Part shown: one piece after another, positions 24,728-32,824 of the stretch
How the letters are laid out: each line of letters begins with the position of its first letter
How positions within the stretch are numbered: the first letter of the stretch is position 1
Assembly: GCA_016875095.1 (NCBI GenBank)
Contig: VGSG01000038.1
Span: forward strand, 1-37,064
Direction of reading: 5' to 3'
Length of the DNA: 37,064 bases
Source: Deltaproteobacteria bacterium
GTDB lineage: Bacteria; Desulfobacterota; Desulfomonilia; Desulfomonilales; Desulfomonilaceae
The notes under the pieces: generated by a model
Told to the model about the DNA's origin: nothing
The model's input: only the letters and a program-made list of their open reading frames with translations
The model's database searches: none
Translations under genes and position numbers: made by a program

Positions 24728-26209
24728 ATGCCGGATCGAAGGATTTATAGCTCTGCGTCTAAGACCCGGGGCTCGCGCGCGCGAGCCCTGATCTGCGTAG
24801 CCTGCCTGCTTGGAGCCGTTTTCTTCACGAGCTGCCCCCTTTGGGGCTCCGAAATATCTATTCGCTCGGACGAGGACTCGAGCCACGCGCAACCCGGTCC
24901 CGTGGAGCAACGGCCGGGGTCATCCCAGTCCCTGCCCTCGGGAACTGAGACCCTTTCAACCCTTGGCGAGAAGGCAGAACAAGCAGAAACCAATCCGTTG
25001 CTCCAGTGGCGGGCGGCCCAGATCCAGGAACTGGGATCCGCCGCATCGGAAGAAATGAAGCTCATGGCCGCCGCGGTTCAACTCTTGGACCGTGAAAGCG
25101 CCGCGCAATGGCTGTCCGGCTTCATGTCTTCGCCACCCCTCAATTGTCCTCTTTCCGAAAAGAAAAATTGGATTGACGCGATCCTGAATGCGGTGGAGCG
25201 CAATGGGTTGCCGTTGTCCAAGGAGATCACCGGGCTCGTGGCATGCATCATTTCCGTTGAATCCGGGTTCCGCGCGGATCCCCTCGCGGTGGACCCTTCG
25301 GGTCGGGAGACCATCGCGGATCTTTTGCGACGGGCTGAAGATCAGTTGCAACAGAATGCGGGCGCCATCCTTCAGACACAACCCCTGGCGGGTCTGTACG
25401 CGGAGTACAAGAACCGGTACTATTCGCGCCTCGTCTCTTGTCGCACGGAAGGAGACGTGGAAGTCGTTGCTCGCTCAATAGCCGGCCAACTGAGGCGGGA
25501 CGCGCAGAATCTCCCCCTCTTTGCGCGCAAGATCGTTAATCGGAATATTGATCGGCTCACTCAGGTGGTCCGAACCAAAGGCTCTATGCAGCTCAATTTC
25601 AATAGGGCCCGACACGTCATGAAGGAGCGCGACGAGCGTTTCATTGACCAGGAGCTTGTGGATTACATGTACACCTGCCAGGGCGGCGTTGACGTAGGTG
25701 TTGCCGCGCTCAAACCCATGTTTGTGCAGTACGCGGCAAGGTACGCCACCCCCGGGGATCTTTCATGGCTCTTCTTTGTGGGCATGGACTACCATTACGG
25801 CCCTTTTTCCAGTAGGAACATGATGGAACAGATCCGAATACGGGATCTCTCGGGTATCCGCATCCCTCTGGACGGCGATCTGCTTCACTATGACGAAGAC
25901 GGGGTAGCCGTCGACAAGGACTCTCAGACTCTAAGAGCCTTTCGGGCCGCGTTTCCCTCCATTTCTCGCGATGAGGTGTTCAGGGCATTCCTGCTCGAAA
26001 AAGACCCCCACTATATCTATACGGACGCGCACCTTCTCTTGAGAGAGGCTCATCAAGAGCGATTCGGCCGGACTCCCTTCGCAGTCATCGGCGAACTCTG
26101 GATGGGCCAGGAAGCGCAAGTGAAGCACGGATCCATGTGGAAGACAAAGGCCTACCTGAAGAAACTGGACGGGCGCCTCAACTCAATCCCCTGGGACTCC
26201 TCGCCCTAG
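24728..26209 (+). CDS. DUF1615-family exported protein, lytic transglycosylase-like
   Basis: 493-aa protein with an N-terminal export signal (residues 18-39, ALICVACLLGAVFFTSC), where Cys36 could be a lipid-anchor site although the lipobox (FTSC) is imperfect. The central part has IISVESGFRADP (Glu178) and KGSMQLNFNRA, which resemble the E-S and G-x-MQ motifs of lysozyme-fold lytic transglycosylases. This pattern fits DUF1615 (PF07759). Likely acts on or binds peptidoglycan in the periplasm; activity is inferred. A Ser/Pro/Glu-rich linker occupies about residues 45-95. No ribosome site is seen. No neighbouring gene shows a link. Confidence 0.7.
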   Translation: MPDRRIYSSASKTRGSRARALICVACLLGAVFFTSCPLWGSEISIRSDEDSSHAQPGPVEQRPGSSQSLPSGTETLSTLGEKAEQAETNPLLQWRAAQIQELGSAASEEMKLMAAAVQLLDRESAAQWLSGFMSSPPLNCPLSEKKNWIDAILNAVERNGLPLSKEITGLVACIISVESGFRADPLAVDPSGRETIADLLRRAEDQLQQNAGAILQTQPLAGLYAEYKNRYYSRLVSCRTEGDVEVVARSIAGQLRRDAQNLPLFARKIVNRNIDRLTQVVRTKGSMQLNFNRARHVMKERDERFIDQELVDYMYTCQGGVDVGVAALKPMFVQYAARYATPGDLSWLFFVGMDYHYGPFSSRNMMEQIRIRDLSGIRIPLDGDLLHYDEDGVAVDKDSQTLRAFRAAFPSISRDEVFRAFLLEKDPHYIYTDAHLLLREAHQERFGRTPFAVIGELWMGQEAQVKHGSMWKTKAYLKKLDGRLNSIPWDSSP

Positions 26210-26512
26210 TGATGAGATGGTCAACGGCGGCGCGTGTCTTCAGTGTCAGGTTTCGCGCTGCTCAATTCGACCCACCGGCCGCTTTTGCCTGAACATGATC
26301 CACTTTCAATGGACGAAGCAGCTCTTGTTTCGCGCCCCTACCGCTAATCGGACAAGAACTTAGGCAATCAGTGTATGCCGAGGCGCCGACAAGCGAGTGA
26401 GACCTGTGGTCCTTAGGACAGGCGGGTAATGTGTCGCGAGCGAGTCCGGTTCTGGCTTGACAATGCGTGCGAGTTATGGCAATTTGGAGCAAAGTCCGTA
26501 AGAGGGAAACCT
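26210..26512. other. Intergenic stretch, possible promoter at its end
   Basis: No gene or repeat seen. TTGACA at 26457-26462 is a perfect -35 box for the next gene, but the -10 position (CAATTT or AATTTG) is poor. Confidence 0.4.
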
Positions 26513-26770
26513 ATGGCAGTCAGGATAATTACCATTGCGCTTTGTGCGATTCTGCTCTTGATCCCGGCCGTGGGTTCCGCAGGTTCTCCCGATGCCCGGA
26601 GTTCCTCCTACTGGATGAACGTGGTCACCGAGGAGAATTCGCTGGCGGCCAGTCTTCTTTATATTCCATACTTGATCGTTATCGTCCCGATTCGGCTCAC
26701 CGACGGATTCATCAATCCGGCGCCCACATCCCAGTCCACGATTCCTCCTGCCGCCCATCGCACTCGCTGA
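26513..26770 (+). CDS. Small exported or membrane protein, unknown
   Basis: 85 aa from the ATG at 26513 (AGAGGGA upstream); in-frame sequence further upstream lacks a ribosome site. It starts with a signal peptide (VRIITIALCAILLLIPAVGSAG), then a short polar stretch with YWMNVV, a second hydrophobic segment (LLYIPYLIVIVPIRL), and a Pro/Ser/Thr-rich tail. The likely form is a periplasmic peptide or a small protein with one or two membrane segments. I know no family for it. Confidence 0.55.
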   Translation: MAVRIITIALCAILLLIPAVGSAGSPDARSSSYWMNVVTEENSLAASLLYIPYLIVIVPIRLTDGFINPAPTSQSTIPPAAHRTR

Positions 26771-26906
26771 GCCGGACCACTCGCTTCAGGAACGGATCTC
26801 TTCATCGCGCCCGCCGGTAAGCGGGTAGTTCCCCGTAGCTTTACGTCTTTTTTTTGGAAAGGGAACCCCGTCCAAGGGGGAGTAACAGGTCATAGAACTA
26901 CCACGG

Positions 26907-27188
26907 TCAATTCGCGGGAGTCCGAACGCACGGCAGGAAATTGAGCGCTTTGTGCTGTCCCTGGTCCAAGCGAAATTTGATGATCACGTTCTTGCCAAGA
27001 AAAGGGGCGGCTATCAACCTGTCCTGTTTGTCTACCTGAAAGACCATCTGCGTGTGGTCGCTCGCTCGAACCACAACGCTTTCAGGGCCGACCCTGATTA
27101 GGGTGCCGGCCATTTCGGACGCTGCACATGGTTGATACACCGCAAGAATGCCAACTAGTCCCACAACTCCAACCCAATACCCTTGCAT
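26907..27188 (-). CDS. Small periplasmic protein, unknown
   Basis: 93 aa from the ATG at 27188, chosen because GGGGAGGACC lies just upstream and the product then starts with a proper signal peptide (YWVGVVGLVGILAVYQPCAAS). The mature part (about 70 residues) alternates hydrophobic and polar residues (TLIRVGPESVVVRA, MVFQVD, NVIIKFRL), suggesting a small all-beta, perhaps OB-like, fold. No family recognised. It converges with the small gene at 26513-26770 and diverges from gcvH. Confidence 0.65.
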   Translation of the reverse strand: MQGYWVGVVGLVGILAVYQPCAASEMAGTLIRVGPESVVVRASDHTQMVFQVDKQDRLIAAPFLGKNVIIKFRLDQGQHKALNFLPCVRTPAN

Positions 27189-27362
27189 CTGGTCCTCCCC
27201 GGCGACAGAATCCGATCCCTCAGACCTACAAAAGAAAACAAGCCTTGCCGTTTGCGCCGGCTCGGCCTCATCCCCAAAATACACCTTTATGATAGCCGAC
27301 CGAGCGCGCTCATGCAACCCTAACAATGAGCTGCCTGGGACCCGGCGTTACGTTCAATGCGG

Positions 27363-27391
27363 TTGACAACAATGAGGAGACGGGCAATAGT
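27363..27391 (+). promoter_or_regulatory. Predicted sigma-70 promoter for gcvH
   Basis: TTGACA at 27363-27368 (perfect) and AATAGT at 27386-27391 (4/6), spacer 17, about 105 bases before the gcvH ATG. The gap 27189-27497 otherwise shows only the upstream region of the minus-strand small gene. Confidence 0.45.
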
Positions 27392-27497
27392 GGGCCCCGA
27401 TCCCTGCGAAGCTTTCGACCAGCGGTGTAAACCGGAAGCGCCGCAAAATCACTCCATTCGCCTTTGAGGCCGGGAAGATTTTGCCGGGAGGTCAGTC

Positions 27498-27890
27498 ATG
27501 GAATTCCCCCGGGATCGCCTCTATTCCGAACATCATCTCTGGGTAAAGGTGGAGGACAGTAGGGCCGCCATAGGCATCACCGATTATGCACGCGAAGAGT
27601 TCGGCGCCGTAGACTATGTGGAACTCCCCTCCGCGGATGAGAAGATCGTAAAAAACCGGCAATTTGGCGCTGTTGAAACCAGTAAAGCCGTCACCGACCT
27701 CATCGCGCCCATTTCCGGAGTGGTGATCGAGTCCAACGTGGCGCTCATTGAATCGCCGGCTCTTGTCTCTGATGCTCCATATGGCGAGGGCTGGCTGTTG
27801 CTGGTGACCATCCCCGGCGCCGAGGAACTCAAACAACTCCTCAATTCCGCGGATTATGAAGGTCTCCTGAAAAGTCAGTCGGAGGAATAG
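27498..27890 (+). CDS. gcvH: Glycine cleavage system H protein
   Basis: Lipoyl-carrier protein (130 aa) that shuttles the aminomethyl group between P, T and L proteins. The fold markers are present: LYSEHHLWVKVED, IGITDYAREEFGAVDYVELP, and the lipoylation site ETSKAVTDL with Lys63, followed by APISGVV. GGGAGG gives a good ribosome site. gcvP, gcvT, lipA and lipB are not nearby; stand-alone gcvH genes are common in sulfate-reducing and related bacteria, where they may serve lipoate transfer or other pathways. It converges with the TonB-like gene, with 12 bases between. Confidence 0.93.
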   Translation: MEFPRDRLYSEHHLWVKVEDSRAAIGITDYAREEFGAVDYVELPSADEKIVKNRQFGAVETSKAVTDLIAPISGVVIESNVALIESPALVSDAPYGEGWLLLVTIPGAEELKQLLNSADYEGLLKSQSEE

Positions 27891-27902
27891 ATATGGAACG
27901 AT

Positions 27903-28925
27903 TTACATGATTCGTCTGAAGAAGGATTCATTCACATAGATGAAATTGGCGCGCACGCGAAGTCGCTTGGCTTTGACTCGTTCCGGGAGCGGATAATAAG
28001 GCGCAGCGCTCTTGATCGCGTTAAGCGCGGACTGGTCCAACACGGCGTGACCCGAAGAATCCAGGAGATTGACTGAAACCAATTGTCCCTCGCGAGATAT
28101 GAGGAACTCGACCAGGAGCTTGCCCCCTATGCCCGCCTCCGCGGCCGCTCGCGGATACGTCCATACCCCCTGAATCTTGTGCTTCAGATAAAGCAGATAT
28201 GAAGCGAAGGTATTCTCTCTCGTATTAATGTCGACGACGACTTCATCAGGGTCGCCCCCCGGAAAGAAGTCCGGTGATCCCGCTCGCCCCGCGAGCACGC
28301 GGGCAATCTCTTGGGAATTAGGATTGACGTCCACATTACGCCGAGGTAGCCCGTTTTGGGGTTTGGACTGGGACGGCTTCTTTACTTCCGGAGCCGGCCG
28401 ACGGGACGGTTTCTTCTCTTCGGGTTCTTGCTTTTCTTCTTCGGGCTTCTCCCGATCGGCGTCTTCCTGGAATTCCGGAGCGGTGGGCGGGATGAGGGCG
28501 GCCATCCGGGGACCCATCGGCCCTGCCATCGGAGTCCCGGGCACGGTCCGAGGAAGCCTTTCCTTCTCGGCCGCATGATCCCTGTCCGAGATTGCGGACG
28601 CCTCCTTGGGCGGTTCCGTTTCCTTTGGCTCTCCCGCCCATTCCACCAACCGGATGGGAGTCACCGTTTCTCCCGGCCTGAGCAGCGATTGGGAAGGAGC
28701 GAGCTGCGCCATCTGAGGGATGGCTACCAGTATGGTGGCGTGGAGTACGAACGACGCAACGATGCCGTACCTGAACGCTCGATCTCGAGACGAGACCTTC
28801 GTATATTCCGCGGCCAGTATGCCGCTCAGCTCTTCCACCGGCGCGTCGAACCCGGAGTTATGGAGTTCCGTGTCGGACGGCTCGTCAAAGAGATCTGCCG
28901 GTAATGCCGGATACGGCTCAGTCAT
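27903..28925 (-). CDS. TonB-family energy-transducing protein
   Basis: 340-aa inner-membrane protein with TonB architecture: cytoplasmic N-terminus, one transmembrane segment (about 53-71, YGIVASFVLHATILVAIP), a long Pro/Glu/Lys-rich periplasmic spacer (about 95-195), and a C-terminal TonB domain (about 245-335) with YLLYLKHKIQGVWTYP, GGKLLVEFLISREGQLVSV and LDQSALNAIKSAAPYYPLP. It would transmit proton-motive force from ExbB/ExbD to outer-membrane receptors, or act in envelope integrity like TolA-type relatives. No ExbBD or receptor genes are in the window, so the partner is unknown. The ribosome site is weak. Confidence 0.88.
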   Translation of the reverse strand: MTEPYPALPADLFDEPSDTELHNSGFDAPVEELSGILAAEYTKVSSRDRAFRYGIVASFVLHATILVAIPQMAQLAPSQSLLRPGETVTPIRLVEWAGEPKETEPPKEASAISDRDHAAEKERLPRTVPGTPMAGPMGPRMAALIPPTAPEFQEDADREKPEEEKQEPEEKKPSRRPAPEVKKPSQSKPQNGLPRRNVDVNPNSQEIARVLAGRAGSPDFFPGGDPDEVVVDINTRENTFASYLLYLKHKIQGVWTYPRAAAEAGIGGKLLVEFLISREGQLVSVNLLDSSGHAVLDQSALNAIKSAAPYYPLPERVKAKRLRVRANFIYVNESFFRRIM

Positions 28926-29100
28926 AAACGTCTCTGCTCGTCAACAGACGTGCGTGCCCTTCCACCCTACGAATAGTAATCGGAACGGGCCGGAAACAAT
29001 GAATTCCCGGCTGTTGCGCTTCTTCTTATAACAGGCTTTGGGCCGTTTTCCCAGGGTGTATTGATTTCCCAGCCCTTTCCCGCAAGCGGACGCGTGTCGG

Positions 29101-30006
29101 TCACCTGTTCATGAAATCCCACCGAGGATCGAGGCACTCGGAGTCAGCTCGCACCAACGCCAGATTCCGTCGTGCGCGGTCCGGGTTCGAGTTTGCATAG
29201 CAGTACACGCATCCCTGAGCGCATGTGTCGTAAGCTCCAATATCCTTCGATGCTGCGCACCCGCAGCCGTTTCGACTCGGCGCGGTCTTCAGGCGCCTGA
29301 GCGCCTCTTGCCGACGGGTGGAATCAACCACGTGCGCCATCGCCTCCGCGTCTATGCACCGCGCTTTGCCGATGCGCTCGGAGACAAGGAAATCATGAGC
29401 GCACGATAAGAGCGAGATCTTCCGATCGCGGGCTATGTGCGCGAGCTCCTCAGCCATATCTCGGCATTCCGCCTCGGACGGCTTGATATGGTCGGGAACT
29501 CGAAGACTCATATTTCTTTTCGTCTTGCGATAGTAATCGCAGAAGCTGAAAATGCACTCCGAGGTAAACCCCGCAAGCGACGCGCACAGATTGCGAAAAT
29601 TGCTCGTGTGCCAACTGCGATCCAGTTTCTCGGTCATAACGATTGTGTCATAACGCCATCGCAGCCCGCGGGGACCGAGTTTCTTCGCAAGAGTCTCCAC
29701 TATCTTCATGGTGTGACCCAGTTTCGGCGTCCCAGGTTCCAGGAAAGCCGGATAATTGTTCACCGTGTACAGAAAAGAGAAGCAGTAGCCCCGGTTTCTG
29801 AGCTCGTCCAGATACTTGAGCAACGGCGCCGCGTTCTTGGTCCAAAAGACAATCCCGAGCACGTCCTCTGTCAAGAGAGAAATCTCGAAAACTCTCGGGC
29901 CGAAAGGAGAAATTACGCGCACGCGTCCCGCTCGGATGCGATTCATGAACCATGCCGCGTGTAACGCGGGGATGTCGGTGCGCCTGCTGGCGGAAATGAT
30001 GTGCAT
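29101..30006 (-). CDS. DUF1848-family protein
   Basis: 301 aa; the ATG at 30006 has GAGGCG upstream. ISASRRTDIPALHAAWFMNRI, WTKNAAPLL and the YCFSFLYTVNNYP-like segment are typical of DUF1848 (PF08902). The C-terminal region has Cys248 and Cys250, and C-x3-C-x2-CYA (Cys262, Cys266, Cys269), an iron-sulfur-cluster-like motif reminiscent of radical SAM and DNA photolyase-like repair enzymes. Function is not established. It is in the opposite orientation to recA; the 471-base gap between them holds only the candidate recA promoter. Confidence 0.85.
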   Translation of the reverse strand: MHIISASRRTDIPALHAAWFMNRIRAGRVRVISPFGPRVFEISLLTEDVLGIVFWTKNAAPLLKYLDELRNRGYCFSFLYTVNNYPAFLEPGTPKLGHTMKIVETLAKKLGPRGLRWRYDTIVMTEKLDRSWHTSNFRNLCASLAGFTSECIFSFCDYYRKTKRNMSLRVPDHIKPSEAECRDMAEELAHIARDRKISLLSCAHDFLVSERIGKARCIDAEAMAHVVDSTRRQEALRRLKTAPSRNGCGCAASKDIGAYDTCAQGCVYCYANSNPDRARRNLALVRADSECLDPRWDFMNR

Positions 30007-30341
30007 CTTCGCCTCGTCGTCCGACCGGGGCCGATAGCAGAGATTTCGACCCTTTCCAGCGGTTTACTCGAATAGTACAGGAGTGAGACCGGATGCTCAA
30101 GCGAGGAGACGGGTCGAGCCTTGGGAAGGCCGACTAGGGTTGGCTGTCTGCTGAAGGACCGAACCACGAGATAAGTCGGCGATTTCTTGTGCGCCGCGCA
30201 GGTCTTGGTTGTACTGTCTTGATTTTGATGCTCACTCTGCATATGACAGAGCGAGACGTTACGCTTGGCAAGGCGGCCCGCAAGGAACCAGCGGTCGTTT
30301 CCCGACGGCATGGCGCCACCGATGAGGGGAGAAATCCGTGA

Positions 30342-30347
30342 TATAAT
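30342..30347 (+). promoter_or_regulatory. Candidate -10 box of the recA promoter; rest of the 30007-30477 gap empty
   Basis: A perfect TATAAT lies about 130 bases upstream of the recA ATG; no good -35 box is seen. Directly after it, TGGTC-ACATG-GATCA is an imperfect palindrome that could bind a regulator. I could not recognise a LexA box. The remaining gap (30007-30477) shows no gene, repeat or RNA. Confidence 0.35.
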
Positions 30348-30477
30348 TGGTCACATGGATCATCGGTCGCGAGGACCCAGACGCGCCCGGGGACGGGTGT
30401 GGGCCTTTTCATCGTGATTGCTTTTCGCGAAGTCCGCGTGAGTGGCTTCGAGACTCAGTTCAGAGAGGGGAATTCCA

Positions 30478-31560
30478 ATGGCAAGAACAACCAAGGGAAA
30501 GGCCGATACTCCGGCGGGAACAGAAAAGGAAAAGGCTATAGATATGGCGATCAGTCAAATCGAACGCCAGTTCGGGAGAGGGTCCATCATGAGGCTGGGC
30601 GGCGACGAGGCTGTCCGGAACGTGAGGACAATCCCTTCCGGCTCTTTGGGTCTCGACATCGCCAGCGGAGTCGGGGGCATCCCACAGGGGCGAATCGTGG
30701 AGATATTCGGCCCCGAATCTTCCGGAAAAACGACTCTCTGCCTGCACATTATCTCGGAAGCCCAAAAACGTGGCGGGTTTGCGGGATTCGTGGACGCGGA
30801 ACATGCTCTGGACGTGCATTACGCAAGATTGCTGGGCGTAAATACGGACGAATTGCTGGTCTCCCAGCCTGATTCCGGCGAGCAAGCTCTGGAGATCACC
30901 GAGATCCTTGTTCGCTCCGGCGCCATGGACGTGGTGGTGATCGATTCTGTGGCTGCGCTGGTTCCGCGTGCGGAGATTGAAGGCGAGATGGGCGACGCGC
31001 ACATGGGTCTCCAAGCCAGACTCATGTCCCAGGCGCTCCGGAAACTCACCGCCGCCATCGCCCGATCTAACGCCGCCGTCATATTCACCAACCAGATTCG
31101 GCAGAAAATCGGGATCATGTTCGGGAACCCCGAGACAACCACGGGCGGAAACGCTCTGAAATTCTACGCCTCGCTCAGATTGGAGATCCGCCGTGTTTCT
31201 CAGATCAAGGAAGGAGAAAACGTCGTCGGCTCACGAACACGGATTAAAGTCGTGAAGAACAAGCTCGCTCCGCCGTTCCGGCAAGTGGAGTTCGACATCA
31301 TGTACAGTGAAGGGATCTCTTCGGCGGGCGAGCTGCTGGACATGGGAGTGGATCACGGTTTGATAGATAAATCCGGGGCTTGGTTCTCATACGGCGACGA
31401 CCGCATCGGCCAGGGCAGAGAGAACGCCAAGACCTTTCTCAAGGAAAACCCTGAGATCATGCAGAACCTTCGCGCGGCAATCCTCGCCAAGACGGGGCTT
31501 TCAGCCCAGCCTGGCGTGGAGGCATCCGGCGCCCGGGAGACAAGCGGCGCAGGAGAGTAG
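30478..31560 (+). CDS. recA: Recombinase RecA
   Basis: ATP-dependent strand-exchange protein (360 aa) for homologous recombination and induction of the SOS response. The ATG at 30478 has GAGGGG 8 bases upstream; an in-frame start 36 bases earlier is less likely. Walker A is GPESSGKTT (78-86). [31 protein letters not shown] and the L2 region [20 protein letters not shown] are fully canonical, as is the C-terminal IMYSEGIS segment. The pilT start lies 2 bases after its stop, so both are probably cotranscribed. Confidence 0.98.
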   Translation: MARTTKGKADTPAGTEKEKAIDMAISQIERQFGRGSIMRLGGDEAVRNVRTIPSGSLGLDIASGVGGIPQGRIVEIFGPESSGKTTLCLHIISEAQKRGGFAGFVDAEHALDVHYARLLGVNTDELLVSQPDSGEQALEITEILVRSGAMDVVVIDSVAALVPRAEIEGEMGDAHMGLQARLMSQALRKLTAAIARSNAAVIFTNQIRQKIGIMFGNPETTTGGNALKFYASLRLEIRRVSQIKEGENVVGSRTRIKVVKNKLAPPFRQVEFDIMYSEGISSAGELLDMGVDHGLIDKSGAWFSYGDDRIGQGRENAKTFLKENPEIMQNLRAAILAKTGLSAQPGVEASGARETSGAGE

Positions 31561-31562
31561 GT

Positions 31563-32666
31563 ATGGACCTTGATGCTGTCTTGAGGAAAGCAGTGGATAT
31601 GGGCGCTTCCGACGTCCATCTCAAGATACCCTTGCCCCCGGTGGTGCGGGTGAACGGCGTTCTCAGCCCTCTCAAGGGAGAAGAGCGCCTCAGCCCGGAT
31701 GAGCTCAAGCGTGTCGCGCTCTCGATTATGAACGAGCGCCAGAGGGAGGTATTCACCAAGACCAAAGAGCTTGATATGGGCTATGGGGTCTCGGGATTGG
31801 CTCGGTTCCGCGTAAACGTCTTTTTCCAGCGCGGCACCATTGCAATGGTCTTTCGCTCCATCCCCACCGACCCCCCCTTGATCAAAGACCTCAGCCTCCC
31901 CACGGTGGTTGAGAAGATAGCTATGGAGAATCGAGGCCTTGTCCTGGTAACCGGAACCACCGGGTCGGGGAAATCAACTACGTTGGCGGCCATGATCAAC
32001 CACATCAACGGGTACCGTAACTGCCATATCGTCACCATCGAAGACCCTATAGAATTCCTGCATCGCGACCGCAAGAGCATCATTAACCAGCGGGAAGTAG
32101 GCCAGGATACGCTCTCCTTTGCCAGCGCGCTCAGGGCCGCTCTGCGTGAGGATCCTGACGTGATCCTCGTGGGAGAAATGCGGGATCTGGAGACCATCGA
32201 GATCGCGATGCTCGCGGCGGAAACCGGTCACCTCGTCTTCAGCACCTTGCACACACTCGACGCGACTGAGACGGTCACGCGTATTGTTTCCGTATTTCCC
32301 ATGGAGCACCAGGACGCCATTCGACTTCAGCTTTCCGGCATTCTCAAGGGGATCATCTCCCAGAGGCTCCTGCCCAGAGACGACGAGGCCGGTCGAGTCC
32401 CCGCGGTGGAAGTTCTCATCTCAACCGCGCGAATTCGGGAATGCGTCGCCGATCAAAACCGCATCAGGGAAATCAGGGACGCGATTTCAGAAGGCCACGT
32501 GAGTTACGGGATGCAGACCTTTGATCAGGCCCTGATGCAGCTCTTCAAGGCCAAACGGATCTCCTACGAGACCGCGATCTTAGCCGCCACAAACCCCGAC
32601 GACTTCGCACTGTACGCTCGGGGCGTGACCGGTATTGGCGAAGGCAAGTGGGAGATGAACGCCTGA
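31563..32666 (+). CDS. pilT: Type IV pilus retraction ATPase PilT
   Basis: Hexameric secretion-type ATPase (367 aa) that depolymerises type IV pili for twitching or DNA uptake. MGASDVHLKIPLPPVVRVNG is the N-terminal PAS-like start; Walker A is GTTGSGKST (131-139); the Asp box (IEDPIEFLH), Walker B-like LREDPDVILVGEMRD and the His box (STLHTLDATETVTRI) follow. KGIISQRLLP matches the AGLI(S/T)QRL motif needed for retraction. No other pilus gene is in the window. The 2-base spacing from recA implies a shared transcript, ended by hairpins downstream. Confidence 0.95.
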   Translation: MDLDAVLRKAVDMGASDVHLKIPLPPVVRVNGVLSPLKGEERLSPDELKRVALSIMNERQREVFTKTKELDMGYGVSGLARFRVNVFFQRGTIAMVFRSIPTDPPLIKDLSLPTVVEKIAMENRGLVLVTGTTGSGKSTTLAAMINHINGYRNCHIVTIEDPIEFLHRDRKSIINQREVGQDTLSFASALRAALREDPDVILVGEMRDLETIEIAMLAAETGHLVFSTLHTLDATETVTRIVSVFPMEHQDAIRLQLSGILKGIISQRLLPRDDEAGRVPAVEVLISTARIRECVADQNRIREIRDAISEGHVSYGMQTFDQALMQLFKAKRISYETAILAATNPDDFALYARGVTGIGEGKWEMNA

Positions 32667-32706
32667 TCCAGGGGAATGAGGCGGATTCTTGTCAAGACGC
32701 GTAGGC

Positions 32707-32741
32707 GGCAAGGTCGCGAAGGGTAAGCGGAGCACCTTGCC
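32707..32741 (+). other. Inverted repeat downstream of pilT
   Basis: GGCAAGGT (32707-32714) and ACCTTGCC (32734-32741) form a perfect 8-bp stem with a 19-base loop, shortly before the stronger hairpin at 32768-32806. No U-tract. Confidence 0.4.
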
Positions 32742-32767
32742 CACAGGGCGGCGCTTTTTGCGGAGGG

Positions 32768-32806
32768 TGCGGGAACCGCTTTTTCACACGAAAAAGGGGT
32801 TCCCGC
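32768..32806. terminator. Long, nearly perfect bidirectional hairpin between pilT and acyl-CoA dehydrogenase
   Basis: TGCGGGAACC (32768-32777) pairs with GGTTCCCGCA (32797+1 to 32806), and the inner CTTTTTC/GAAAAAG stem closes an ACAC loop, giving 17 base pairs with one G-G mismatch. The A- and T-runs inside make it work on both strands. It lies between the converging recA-pilT unit and the acyl-CoA dehydrogenase genes. Confidence 0.7.
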
Positions 32807-32824
32807 AAATTCTGATGCGCTTTT

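Noticed and set aside
30134-30412. Minus-strand frame in the gap upstream of recA
   Set aside because: No ribosome site, no recognisable family, and it covers the recA promoter region.
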